Below, piece after piece: positions 22,321 to 33,209 of a stretch of DNA of 64,000 nucleotides. The stretch covers positions 1,240,001-1,304,000 of the forward strand of contig BCHX01000008.1 of assembly GCA_001599755.1 (NCBI GenBank), written 5' to 3'. This DNA is from Gliomastix tumulicola (lineage: Eukaryota > Ascomycota > Sordariomycetes > Hypocreales > Bionectriaceae). Position numbers and translations under genes: made by a program. Each line of letters starts with the position of its first letter. Position 1 is the first letter of the stretch. Under the pieces are notes generated by a model. That model worked only from the letters and a program-made list of their open reading frames with translations, ran no database searches and was not told where the DNA came from.

Positions 22321-24169
22321 ATGAGACGCTGTAACGAGATGGCTCTGCTAGCAACGCATTTTCCGGTGTTGGTGCTCATCAGCGCCGTGGCATACTACGT
22401 CTGGCATGTCTTCTCCATGAGAAGGCGGATGAAGGGGGCCAGACCACCTCCCGGACCAAAAGGTGAGTCCCCCAATAGGAACAGGGAAGCCATGCCTCAT
22501 GCTCATCAATCACTGACTAGGCTGGCCCATCGTCGGTAACGCCCCTGAGCTCGCGTCGTCCGATGGCAATCTGGTGCCCATCTTCAGCCGCTGGGCGAAG
22601 GAGTACGGCCCCATCGTGCAGTTCAGCATCCTGGGCGAGAAGCAGGTCGTGCTGTCCGAGGACCGCATCGCCGTCGACCTGTTCGTCAAGAGAGGGCAGA
22701 TCTACAGCGACCGGGGCACGCCGCACGCGATGAAGTACATCACGAGGAACATGAGTCCCGCGCTCATGCCCAAGAACGGTAAGGGACTATCGAAAGGGCT
22801 TTCGTTCCTCCCCCCTGGCTGACGCAGAAGAGTAGACTCCTGGCGCCGCGAGAGAAAGCTGATCCACACGGCCATGTCCATGGCGGCCAACACGCGATAC
22901 CAGAAATTCATGGCCGAGGAGGCGGCGCTCACGCTGTCGGCACTGTTTGCAGATCCGGCGGGCTTCGACGCCCATCTCCAGCGGTACGCGTACGGCGTGC
23001 TCACGCGTTCGGTGCTCGGCTTCCGCGTCTCGTCGTCGTCGTCGTCGTCGGGGGCTGGCGGCGACGGCGACGGCAACGACCATGATTCGTTCATCCGCGA
23101 TACGGAGAGCTTCATCGACCAGAGCATGAAGTGCTTCCGCCCCGACGAGTACCCGTCCAACGTCTTCCCGTTCCTGCGCTGGCTGCCCAAGTGGCTGGTG
23201 CCGAGTGTCGGGCGGCTGGACGTGCTGCGGCAGTGGGCAGACGAGGACGCTGCGGCGCTGCGGCGGCGGATCGAGCGGCAGATGCAGGACGAGAAGACGA
23301 AGACGAAGACGAAGACGAAGACGACGACGGGTCATCAGGATAGCCAGAAGCGGGACAGCATATACAGGCACTTCCTCGAGAACCGGGACGCGTACGAGGC
23401 CACGGACAAGGAGGCCGGCTACGCCTTCCAGGCCATGGTCGGCGCGGGCACACGCTCGCCGCACAACGCGCTGCTGACGTTCCTGTACCTCATGATGGAG
23501 CACCCGGAGTGGCAGGCGCGGCTGCGCGACGAGGTCGACGCCGTCGTCGGCGGCGGCGGCGGCGGCGGGGACGCGCGTCTGCCGACCTTCGACGACATCC
23601 CGCAGCTGCCGACGGTGCGCGCCGTGGTCAAGGAGGGCATCCGCTACCGGAGCATCGTGGCCGAGCTCGGCATCCCGCACCGGCTCGAGCGCGACGACGT
23701 CTACGAGGGCTACTTCTTCCCGCGCGGCACCGTCTTCTTCGCCAACGCGGGCGCCATCCTCACCGACGAGACGCTCTACCCGGACCACGACCGGGAGCAG
23801 CAGCAGCAGCAGCAGCTCTTCAACCCGGCCCGCTGGCTCGACCCTTCCTTCCCGACCTACCGCGAGCCGCTGTCCGAGTTCCCCAACTGCAGGGGGTTCG
23901 CGGCCTTTGGCTACGGGCGGCGCGCCTGCCCCGGGGCCGACTTCACGGAGCGGACGCTCGTCATCATGGTCGCGCACCTCGTCTGGGGGCTCCGCGTGCG
24001 GAAGCCGGTCGATCCGGCCACGGGGAGGGAGGTCGTGCTGGACATGCGGTACGAGCCGGTGCCTAACCCGAAGCCGCTCGCGTTTCCGTGTCTGCTGGAG
24101 AGCAGGGGCGAGGCGAGGAGGGCGCTGGTGGAGCGGGAGGTGAGGAGGATGCGCGAGGAAGATGCGTGA
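22321..24169 (+). CDS. cytochrome P450 monooxygenase
   Basis: Exons are 22321-22462, 22521-22778 and 22836-24169, joined by introns of 58 and 57 nt; the product is 577 residues from the ATG at 22321 (a second ATG lies at 22339). An N-terminal membrane anchor (LATHFPVLVLISAVAYYVW) precedes the proline hinge ARPPPGPKGWPIVGN. The C-helix motif SWRRERKL is formed by splicing. An I-helix-like AGTRSPHNALLTF, the K-helix ExxR as EGIR, a PERF-type FNPARWLD and the heme loop FAAFGYGRRACPGADF with Cys near 498 are all present. It should be an ER-bound haem oxygenase; substrate unknown. The arrangement resembles the O-methylsterigmatocystin-oxidoreductase-like group. Odd features are low-complexity insertions: a Ser run, an alternating Lys-Thr stretch, a Gly run and a Gln run, encoded by in-frame trinucleotide or hexanucleotide repeats. 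Confidence 0.93.
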
Positions 24170-25488
24170 GGAAGATACTTGATGAGGAGGAGGAGGAGGG
24201 GGAGGCACTGCTTAGGGCCAACAGCTTCTTCCCTCTCCCCAAGGCTTTACTGTGTATGCGACTGGGGGGGCAGGGACACAGAGAAAGGACATCGCTAGCC
24301 AAAAAAAAAAAAAAAAAAAAAAAAAAAAACATAAAGGAGATGCCGGGAAAGGACAAAGACGAGCGTAGAGATAGCGGTACTCCCTATACACTGTTCTCAG
24401 GCCATGGACCCGGCGGAGAACAGCGAAGAATGCAATATCTGACGAGGTATCGGTCCTCTCTGCCCCATGAAAACGACAAAATCATGACTGAACTCATCCC
24501 CCTCGACGCAAAGATACCTCCTACCTACCCTCCACGACTCTGAAGAGCCCGTGTCTGCCACCACCGATCCTCATGACGCAGGAAGGCTACCCATTGTAGA
24601 CCTTTCTACGAAAGCAATGCCCGCCCATCCATCTAGCTTGCTATTCTGGAAGCCTCCCTCGACGCTACCTACGGGTGAACGAGCCGCAATGGGAGGGTTA
24701 TCCCCGACGGCCCCTGAGAAACCCCCCCCGGGGAGGCGGCTCTGATCCTGGCGAGCGGCATCGCGTCTGGCATTTGCTCGCCCATCGAGCCCGGGCGACT
24801 TCTCCTCCAGAGAAAACTGTTCTACAGCATTTCCGAGATATTGCTTCGGACCGGGCGTCGAGCGTCAGTATGCCGCGCTCGCTCCCGACCAGACTCGTCC
24901 CGCTTCGCCGCGGCTGCCTGCATGGAGGGGGGTTTATTTTGGGGCAGCCGATGCCGCGGAGGTCATATTTAGCGAGGGTCTCCCGGCCGCTCATTCGCAG
25001 CTATTGGACTCATCTAAGCGAGCCCATTCATGCTGGAAGCGATGACGGGACGTCCGTACTGGAAGCGATGCCAGGACAGCCATACTGGAAGCGATGACGG
25101 GACGGACGGACGGACAAAGCAGAGAGGCGAGAGGATGCAGCACTCCCAAGCTCACCGCGTGTCGTGCCGGGCTGGAGGCGAGGAGGCCGGTTCCTTGACG
25201 AGAGATCGTTCGCAAGGGCCAATATTGGTCGCCGAGAAGATCTACTATGTCCTGGATCAATGGCTTGCATCGATTCTGCTCTTTTGCTCCGTCCTTTTGC
25301 ATTCATCCATCATCCCTTTACACTCACTCACTCACTCACCATCATTCTGCACTCACTCATCTCGCCCAAGCTCACAGTCCGCTGCAGACTCATGTTGTTG
25401 GCTCAAAGACACTCCTCTCCATGCCCATCTCGTCCAACCATCAAGATCTGCGACCCCCATTTGAAGACAGGTCACTAGCATTCTGAAG
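24170..25488. other. intergenic stretch with homopolymer and tandem repeat
   Basis: It contains an A29 homopolymer (24301-24329) 130 bp after the P450 stop codon, a 26-bp tandem repeat (25033-25110) and a CACT repeat near 25320-25340. No gene is supported. Confidence 0.65.
25033..25110. repeat. three copies of a 26-bp tandem repeat
   Basis: Units begin at 25033, 25059 and 25085, each starting CTGGAAGCGATG. The first and third differ only at the 3' end; the second has several changes. Confidence 0.85.
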
Positions 25489-28400
25489 ATGGTCTTTTGG
25501 AAGCACGAGGAGAGGCCGAAAGGCCTGGTTGAGATTGGTTACGCCGAGGGCAACCCACGGGCAGAGGTCTCTGTCAGGTACGCCCAACCCCCAGTCCCAG
25601 TCCCAGTCCCTCCCCTCCTCCTAACAAGAGCATCCATTCTTCTAGTATCATCATCGTGGGACCGACACATGCGACGCCTCCCAGCAGCGACTGGGGTGTG
25701 GCTCGGTCTCTACAAAGGGACGACGCCTTGGAGTCCTGGCGTAATGTCCGCATCTTCGCCTACCATTTTGCAGACAAGACCGACATGACTCGGAAATGGG
25801 ACGCGCTGGCAGCCGGGAGCGACGGCCTCCTCCAGAGTCTAAAGTCCAAGCTACCTGTAAGTGCTGAGTGGCAGCCCGAGACAATTCCCTTTGCTTGCCC
25901 CCCTTGTGTGAGAGCGCGCGGCTGCTAACTCTGGGTGTGACTACTAGGGCACGGTCAACATCCTCGTCGGATACAGCCTAGGCGGTGTAGTCGTGAAATC
26001 GGTAAGGCGACCGACCGACATGCCGGCAGAATTCCCATCTATTTCTGCCCCCCTTGGCTCCTGGTGCCGAGGCCGAACTGCTGACCTGGCTAACGCTTGC
26101 ATCCAGGCCTTGAATTTTGCGTACGAAGACCGCCAAAAGTATGGACCGCTGCTCAAGAGTATCATAGGCATGGTATTCTTGGGTACACCGGCTGGACGGA
26201 ACACTATGACGAGGTCGGAGCTCGGAGGTATCTTGCACGAGCTCTCCATGATCATGTCCCCTTCCTTGGTCCATCGACAGCCAGCCTCGGCGGGACAAGG
26301 AGTTTCTGGGCAGGCGTGTTCACCACATTAGTTTCAAGTTCGAGCAGAAGTGGCTGTCCGCGGCCACGGATGTTCTGTCGGTGTCGGATCAGGTGAGTTA
26401 TTGTCGCCCCTTTGTCCAGCCTTCGCAGCTTATGCCCGACCCCTGCCTCGTCTACCAGTCCAAGCGTTTCTGACGCTCCTGTTCCCCCGGCATTCTTCCA
26501 TCTCTGCACCATCTCTGCACGCCCTGCTACTTTTCCTGTCCCGTTCCTATCCCGCCCTCTTGATTAATGCTGCTCGAACCTGGCCTTTGATCCTGTCCAC
26601 CGGTTGGCAGGAAGGGGTTTAAATATCGCTCGCTGCCGACCATAGTCCTCTCCTCCCATCGACTTGTATACTATACTTGGCTAACACTTGCCTCTCATCA
26701 GACAGTCACACGCAACATAGCCGAAATTTATCTTAATCGAGAACAATTTCACGACACGACCCGAAAACACCGCGCGCTCCTCAAAGCAGAGATGAAGAAG
26801 AATAGACAAGTCCGTGACTTTCTGCGGAGACTCCTCCATCAGCCAAAGAAGGGCACGAAGCAGGAGCAGCCGAAGCAGGAGCAGCCGAAGCAGGAGCAGT
26901 CGAAGCAGGAGGCAGGCAGCTCTTCACGCAACGACACAGACAATGGATCCTCCGGCCCTAATCTCAGCAGACCATCCTCGCCGGCACCGAACTCCAGCCT
27001 GTCGTATGCGTCGACGCTCCGAAGCTTGAACCCGAGCCCGGAGAAGCTGCTCCTCACGTGCATTCTCCCCCCGCGGGGCTCACAGCCGCCATCCCTCGTC
27101 GGACGCGCCGCCGAGCGTGAGGCCCTGCGGAAACACCTCGCGTACGCACCGGACGAGCCACTGTCGTTCCGCAGCTACTTCCTCCACGGCACGGTCGGCG
27201 TGGGCAAGACGGCCCTCGCCGAGGCCTGCTTCTGGGACCTGCTCCCTACCCTGTCAGCGGCCTTCTGGGTCGACGCGTCCGACGCGAGCCGGCTGGCAGC
27301 GCAGTTCGCCGAGATTGCGCGGACCGTCGGCTGCGTAGACGAGTCGCGGCGCCTCGACGACGCCGCCTGCACCGAGGCCGCGCTGACCTGGTTCGAGGCC
27401 GTCGACGCTGCCTGGCTGCTCGTCCTCGACGGCGCCGACGACGTGGACGTGGACGTGCTCCGCGACTTCTTGCCAACTGCCGACTCCGGCGCCGTAGGAC
27501 GGATCCTAGTCACTACCCGCAGCAAGGCGGTCAAGGAGCAGTTCCAGAGCGTCGCATTGGACGACATACTGCAGGGCGATATCCTCTCTCCGCTCTCTCC
27601 GCTCCCCCCGCTCTCCGAGACCGAAGCCGTGCAGCTCCTCGTGCGGGAGACGGGCGACGACACGCCGCTGCTGACGGTCAAGCCCGCAGCTCTCAGCGCG
27701 GCGCGTGAGCTCGGAGGCCGGCCGCTCGTCCTCATGAGCGTAGCCTCGCGCCTGGAGACGGAGAAACAATCCCTCCGGGTCTACATGGAGACGCACTTCG
27801 CCCAGCCGCCGCCCTGGTGGCAGCAGCCGCGGCCGTGCTATCTCGTCGGCCTTCTCGACCTGTCCCGCGACGCACAATATCTGCTGCGGTTTCTATCCAT
27901 GCTGGGGCCCAATCCCATTGCCAAGCGCACCCTCCAGTCGTGGCTCCAGTCGTGCAGTATCGGCGAACAAGCTCTCGAGGATGCAATCGTGGCTCTCTCG
28001 TCGGTGGACGGGTTCACCTTCAGCACTGACAAGCAGGAGCTGTCCCTCGAGCCAGCCGTTGGACACGAGGTCAACGCGCGCCTGACCGCTGAGGAATGGG
28101 CAAGCCACTTTTTCACGACAGTCGGCATCTTTATGCATCAATGGCCCATGCTCAGCAGCGTAGAGGCCCGGTACGAGCCCGAGGCCGACCGCTGGCCCAG
28201 GTGTGAGGCCGTCTTCCCCTTTATAAACCATCTACGGAGGCTCGGCAGCTCGGACGCCCGGACCCAGGCTGCGATTACAGCCACGGACCGGTCGCAGCTG
28301 CTTGCCCTAGCGCAGCTATTCCAGGATGTCGGGAGATATGCTCATGAGCGCGGGCGCGAGGACGAAGGCCTAGCGTTCGCAGCCGACGCGCTCAGGCTCT

Positions 28401-29104
28401 TCGAGGCTTTAGACGTGGCGACGTCGTCGTCGGCGGCTGGCCAGGCCGTGCTCTGCGCCATCCACGAGACGCTGGCCGACGTGGCCTGGGCGCTGGGTGA
28501 TTCTGACCGGTGTATGAAAGCCGCGAACCGCGTCTGGGAGCTGCACGCGGCGCGCCGGCTGCGGCAGCGGCGCGAGGCGCGGCAGTCTTTGCCACCTGAC
28601 ACAGGCCTCGCGTGGGCGCACCACCAGCTGGCCGCCGCGCACCTCCTCAAAGCCAAGTTCAGCGACGCCCTAGACCACGCCAAGTCGTGCCACGACATTC
28701 TCAAAGGCCTGGGCAGGGACGCCGTCTCCGGCCTCAGTGCCGTCGACCGGCTGGCCGTGCCTGCCCTGGTCCTCGGCCTAGCATATGTCGGGAACCAGCG
28801 TCTTGAGGAGGCCGAGGTCGTCGTCCGCGCAGTTGTCGACGGCAGGCTCAGCGCGCTGGGAGCCGACCACGTGTCCTTCAAGAGCGGACTGCTCAACCTC
28901 GCCCTCTTCGAAATCCTCGGCCTGCGGTGGAATCGCCACCGCCGCGACTCCGGCTGGAAGGAACACCACGCCGGCTGGCACCAGGCACTTCGTCACTTCA
29001 GGCAGACTGTCGGACGGAACCATCCCCAGGTCGCGATGACGCTGCTGAGTGGGGTCCGGAACTGTTTTGCTGACAGCGGGGAGGACAGTGAAGAACAACT
29101 GTAA
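25489..29104 (+). CDS. NLR-like protein: SesB-type hydrolase, NB-ARC, TPR; frame break in exon 4
   Basis: Proposed exons are 25489-25577, 25646-25856, 25948-26001, 26107-26392 and 26702-29104. The first part is an alpha/beta-hydrolase domain: nucleophile elbow GYSLGGVVVKS (exon 3) and ALNFAYEDRQKYG...GMVFLGTP (exon 4). A Gln/Lys linker made of a 15-bp repeat (about 26858-26912) follows. The NB-ARC module has a P-loop GTVGVGKTAL near 27187, Walker B LLVLDGADD near 27415, GRILVTTRS near 27498 and a GxP-type LGGRPLVLM. The C-terminal 300 residues are TPR-like helices. Fungal proteins of this layout (SesB or HET-eN effectors) act in allorecognition and possibly immunity. Exon 4 is one base out of frame: its start reads in one frame to a TAG at 26329, its end (RRDKEFLGRRVHHISF) in another. 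This is either a real frameshift or a weak intron at 26214-26280 (donor GTCGGA). Confidence 0.8.
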
Positions 29105-29108
29105 GTTG

Positions 29109-29128
29109 AAAAAAAAAAAAAAAAAAAA
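29109..29128. repeat. A20 homopolymer just after the NLR stop codon
   Basis: Twenty A bases start five bases after the TAA, just before the inverted-repeat element. Confidence 0.9.
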
Positions 29129-29133
29129 GGAGT

Positions 29134-29357
29134 GTGTGAATAGCGACCTTCTTCTGGACCATAGGTCGAGAAGGTCAGCAACCTCGTCAGTAGTGCAGGG
29201 AATTGGATTTATCGATTATCAATTGGTGTAGGAGATAACATATTATTTTCGGGACACATTTTGATAATGTAGACGTGTCTGTTCTTTGCTGCGTTGGTCG
29301 CCAATTGCGGATTGCTGGCCTTCTTGACCTATGGTCTAGAAGGGTCGCTATCAACAC
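29134..29357. mobile_element. 224-bp inverted-repeat element, MITE-like
   Basis: Arms of about 50 bp at 29134-29183 and 29309-29357 are reverse complements, by eye roughly 85% matching, sharing ATAGCGACC, GACCATAGGTC and CAGCAA. The 125-bp centre has no coding content. No clear target-site duplication was seen. It could be a miniature inverted-repeat element or a remnant of a larger DNA transposon. Confidence 0.6.
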
Positions 29358-29473
29358 CCTTTTGAGCATCCTCCCCCCTTTATTGCATTAATATTTTTGC
29401 TTTTTTGCCTTTTTGCTTTTACGATTTGTGTATTTTCAGGGGCTGACTAGCTTTGACGTGTTGAAGTCGCTTC

Positions 29474-29761
29474 TTGAGCGAAGCAATCGAGATATGGGCG
29501 AACAGGTCTTGCTACAAGGGTCAGATTTCACGTGCGTATAGACACGTGGGGTGTATCGTGGACTGTATAAGCAACCCAAGACCCGGTACTATTGGCATTC
29601 TAAGGGATCTTAGTCACTCGCGTGCCTTCTTTGAGGCAGGTAGGCGCCTCGTCGAGGAGAGAGCGAGGGAAACGGGATGTCAAGGAGAGTGGTGGGACCA
29701 CCAAGACCTACATAACGTGTATGAGTACCAGTACAAAGATGCGTGTTTCACTTATATATAG
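29474..29761 (+). CDS. hypothetical 95-codon ORF at the compartment edge
   Basis: The frame runs from a TTG-type start to TAG at 29761 and is unlike chance in composition (GRRLVEERARETG, WWDHQDLHNVYEYQ), but it matches no family I know and has no conserved ATG near its start. It lies at the last moderately GC-rich sequence before the AT-rich block. A short hairpin (GCTTC...GGGAAGC, about 29761-29782) follows its end. It may be a fragment of a mobile element. Confidence 0.2.
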   Translation: MSEAIEIWANRSCYKGQISRAYRHVGCIVDCISNPRPGTIGILRDLSHSRAFFEAGRRLVEERARETGCQGEWWDHQDLHNVYEYQYKDACFTYI

Positions 29762-30426
29762 CTTCTTCCCAAGGGAAGCTTTTCTTTTTGTCCTAGGTGG
29801 CTTTATTAGAGTTCCAGAGACTAGATATTAGTAATAAGTACCTATAAGTAATAATAAGTACTCTAGCAGGTGAATAGAGTATAAATAATTACCTTACTAA
29901 ATATTTTGTAAAAATTAAATACTTATAGTTATTTATAGTTATAAATAATTAACTTATAAACTTTATAATTAATAATAAATATAATTAAATAATAAATAAT
30001 ATATATACTTTATAAAATTATATTTTATTATATTATATTAAAAATTTAAAATAAAATTATAATTTAAAAAAATAATTAATTATTTTAATTATTATATATA
30101 TTAAATAAAAATAAAATTTTAATAATTTTATTTTATTTATTTTATATAATCTTAATATTATAATATTAAAATATTTATATTAGTAATAAAGAGAGCTAAA
30201 ATTAAAATTAAAATAATTAATATATAATATTTTAGTATATATATCTCCCTTAAGTACTAGCTAGTAAGTGAAAAGCTAGTAATATATATAATAAACCTAT
30301 ATAAAGAGAGCTATAACTTTAATATAAAATAATAATAAAGTTTTTCTCTTATATATAAAAAGGTTTCCTACTTAATATATTAGCTTAATAAGAGCTTAAA
30401 TAAGTAAATAACTTTCTTAAAGTATA

Positions 30427-30477
<51 letters not shown>

Positions 30478-30498
30478 AATATATATATATATATATAT
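30427..30498. repeat. (ATT)n followed by (TA)n microsatellite
   Basis: About 16 ATT units at 30427-30474, then AT/TA dinucleotides to 30498. Confidence 0.9.
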
Positions 30499-30543
30499 AA
30501 TAAACTAGCCCTAAGGCATCTATAAGTTAAGTATTAATAGTAG

Positions 30544-31536
30544 TATTAAAATTCTTACTTAAGAAAGAGAGGCCCTTAACTAAGCCTAGTTAAAGGTATC
30601 CTTTTAAGCTATATTAAAGTTATATATTTAATTATATAATAATACCCTAAACTAGCCCTAAGACTAAGTATAGCTTAGACTATAATATAGCCCTACTACT
30701 AAAACCCTAATTAAGCTTTAATTAAATAATAATTAAACCCTAGTTATAAAGTTAAAATTTTTATATAACCTATACCTTAAAAAAAATAAATACTTTACTT
30801 ACTTTTACTTATTTTTTTACCTTATCTCTTTCTTCCTTTACTATATCTTCTTTACTTATCTACCTAAGCCCCCTTACTCTTTTTTATTTTAATAAAAAGT
30901 CCCCCCTTTACTTCTATTAAGAATTCCTATTATCCTTATATTACTACTACTAAATACTTATTCTAGCTATATAATAAAAATATATTAATTTTTATAATAT
31001 TTACTACTACCTCTAAAGAAGTGCTTAACCCTTATTATCCTAGTAATTATATAAATTCTATTAGCTATAAAGATAAATATAAAATTAAAAGTAATATTTA
31101 TAAAAATAATAATATTAATTACTTTATTAATACTTCTACTATAAGTAGTTTAAATTTATTATATATTTATAATATAGGTAAACTAATTATTTTATATAGT
31201 ATAAAGCTTATAGCTATTATTTTACTTTATTTTAAACCTTATTAAGGATTTATTTAAAATACTTATATAAAGTTTAAAGTTTATAATTTTTTTACCTAAT
31301 AATAGCTTTAAGTTACTCCTAGAGAGTATTAAGTAAAATACTAAATAAATATATATTATTATTACTCTATAACTAAAGCTTATTAAAGTTATTATTATAG
31401 CCTAGGCTACGCCTAGCCTTAGGGCTAGTCTGGGACGCCACCATGTGACTAAACACGTGACCCTAACATGGCTTAAAAGGATGCCCCTAACTAGGCCTGG
31501 TCAGGGGCCTCCCCTTTTTAAGTAAGAATTTTAATA
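30544..31536. mobile_element. fold-back element with about 146-bp inverted arms
   Basis: Left arm about 30544-30690 and right arm about 31391-31536 align end to end as reverse complements (shared TATTAAAATTCTTACTTAA, CCTAGTTA, TCCTTTTAAGC, CTAGCCCTAAG). Nearly all differences are C-to-T or G-to-A losses in the left arm; the right arm keeps GC-rich words such as CACGTGAC. The 700-bp centre is AT-rich and has no recognisable transposase. Confidence 0.65.
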
Positions 31537-31889
31537 CTATAGCTATAGTATTTAGTGTCCTAGTGTCCTTTAAAGGATATCTTATTAGCTTAGGGTATAT
31601 AAACTCCCTAATATAGTGGAATAGAGTGGGGCAATATCCTAGGTAAACCCACTATAATATATAAAGGTATTTTATATATTTTAGTAGTTACCTAAATAAA
31701 TTATTATTATTTATTAGTGTATTTTATTAATATATTTTAATATTACTTATATTCTAGGAGCTAATATATATATTACTTATATTATATATATATTTTTTAT
31801 ATTAATTTTATATTCTATTATTTTATATTAATTTAACTTTCACTATATTCTACTATTATTATTATTTATCTTACTATTAACTATATTAT

Positions 31890-32185
31890 TAATTTAGGGG
31901 AAATAGTTCACTGTCCGGCTATATAGTCGCTGTGTAGCTATCGTGCTACTTAATTAGGCGGAGCTATCTAGTTAGTGTTTCTCCCATGTATTTATTATTA
32001 AATAGAGCTAATAAGCTACCTAATTAGGTAGTATAAAGGTAATATAGAGAGAGAGCTATTAGATCTTCCCCTTTTAATTAGGTTAATTAATATTAAAATA
32101 AAAGATGGTAAAATTTTTTATCTACCTAATTAGGCGGAGCCTGCCCCCTTAATAAGGCCTAGGCCTAGGCCTAATGCCCTAAGTT
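31890..32185 (-). mobile_element. isolated LTR A, least mutated copy
   Basis: About 296 bp, homologous over its whole length to the LTRs at 32901, 47180 and 60983. Ends are inverted (TAATTTAGGGG at the left, CCCTAAGTT at the right). ATTAT flanks both sides, a possible 5-bp target duplication, although this is weak evidence in AT-rich DNA. It keeps C and G at many sites that are T or A in the other copies. No internal retroelement sequence adjoins it. Strand follows the other copies. Confidence 0.7.
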
Positions 32186-32900
32186 ATTATTATCTTTATT
32201 ACTATAGTTATTTTTAGTATAATACCTCTTATAGACCTATTTATTTTACTACTTATTAATATACTAGCTTTTATTATTACTTTTAATATACCTTATAACT
32301 ATAGAGGTGGTTTTTATTACTATTTTCCCTTAGGTAGACACTTCTCTTATTTTACCTCTACTATTTATTATATTAGTAATATAAAGGGGAATAAAATTAT
32401 TTATCTTTAGAATACCCTTAGTATATCTAGTACTTATTCCCTTTATACTAGTAAGGCTAATTCTAGGTTTATTATTCTAGGGTTTAAACTTTATTATAAT
32501 ATTAATTATAATAGTACTAATATTTTTTTATAAGGTATTAAGGTGTAATTTAAGCTTTATATCTCTTAAATATATAATATTTATATTATTTATTTTACTA
32601 CTTTATTTATTAGTATTTTAAACCTTTTTTAGTTAAAGGGTATAAAAACCTAGCTAGCTTTTAAAATTAATAAGAGTAATAAATTTAGCTTCTTTTATAA
32701 CTTAATTATTAAAGTAAGGTAATTTATTAATAGGGATAATAATATTCTTAATATTAGTAATACTTAGTTTTACTTCTTTTATACCTTTAATTTTACTTAT
32801 TATTATTATATTTTTCTTAATTAAGTTTAATATTTTTAAATTAATAATTCTTTTTCTTTTTATTTTATTAATATATAGGTTAATTTAAATAAGTATATAT
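32186..32900. other. AT-rich spacer between LTR A and copy 1
   Basis: The 715 bp is not similar by eye to the internal part of the retroelement copies. I see no gene or structured repeat in it. Confidence 0.5.
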
Positions 32901-33197
32901 TAATTTAGGGGAAATAGTTCACTATTTAGCTATATAGTTACTATATAGCTATTATACTACTTAATTAAGTAGAGCTATTTAGTTAGTATTTCTCCTATAT
33001 ATTTATTATTAAATAAAGCTAATAAGCTACTTAATTAAGTAATATAAAGGTAATATAAAGAGAGAGCCTTTAAATCTTCCCCCTTTTAATTAAGTTAATT
33101 AATATTAAGATAAAAAATAGTAAAATTTTCTATTTATTTAATTAAGTAGAGCCCACCTCCTTATTAAGGCCTAGGCTTAAGCCTAATACCTTAAGTT
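32901..33197 (-). repeat. LTR B, 3' LTR of copy 1
   Basis: Aligned by eye with LTR A over its full length. The polypurine tract abuts its right edge on the plus strand. Confidence 0.8.
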
Positions 33198-33200
33198 AAA

Positions 33201-33209
33201 TTCTCCCCT
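33201..33209 (-). other. polypurine tract of copy 1
   Basis: Reads AGGGGAGAA on the minus strand immediately before the 3' LTR, the position where plus-strand DNA synthesis is primed. Confidence 0.55.

Larger units (their letters stand above)
29830..31888. other. start of AT-rich, RIP-type block
   Basis: Composition shifts sharply to nearly pure A/T, with TpA abundant and CpG almost absent. No gene is present. It contains the ATT microsatellite and the fold-back element listed separately; 31537-31888 is moderately AT-rich sequence with no recognisable feature. Confidence 0.85.

Noticed and set aside
7958..24169. A secondary-metabolite cluster around the P450
   Set aside because: No polyketide synthase, NRPS, terpene cyclase, transporter or pathway regulator is present near it.
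22787..24208. 473-codon ORF on the minus strand
   Set aside because: It lies entirely opposite the P450 gene, is Arg/Pro/His-rich and has no domain. It results from the GC-rich codon bias of the true gene.
26214..26280. A 67-nt intron that would repair the NLR reading frame
   Set aside because: The donor GTCGGA is far from the GTAAGT-type sites of the other introns, and it would remove sequence that reads naturally in frame. It is kept only as an alternative.
31021..31245. 74-codon ORF in the AT-rich block
   Set aside because: It has only Asn/Ile/Tyr/Leu-rich sequence inside the fold-back element. It is expected by chance in such composition.
31890..32185. Reading the 296-bp repeats as MITEs because of their inverted ends
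   Set aside because: Identical copies bound a gag-pol body, and a polypurine tract abuts one of them, so LTR is the better explanation. The inverted ends are normal for LTRs.
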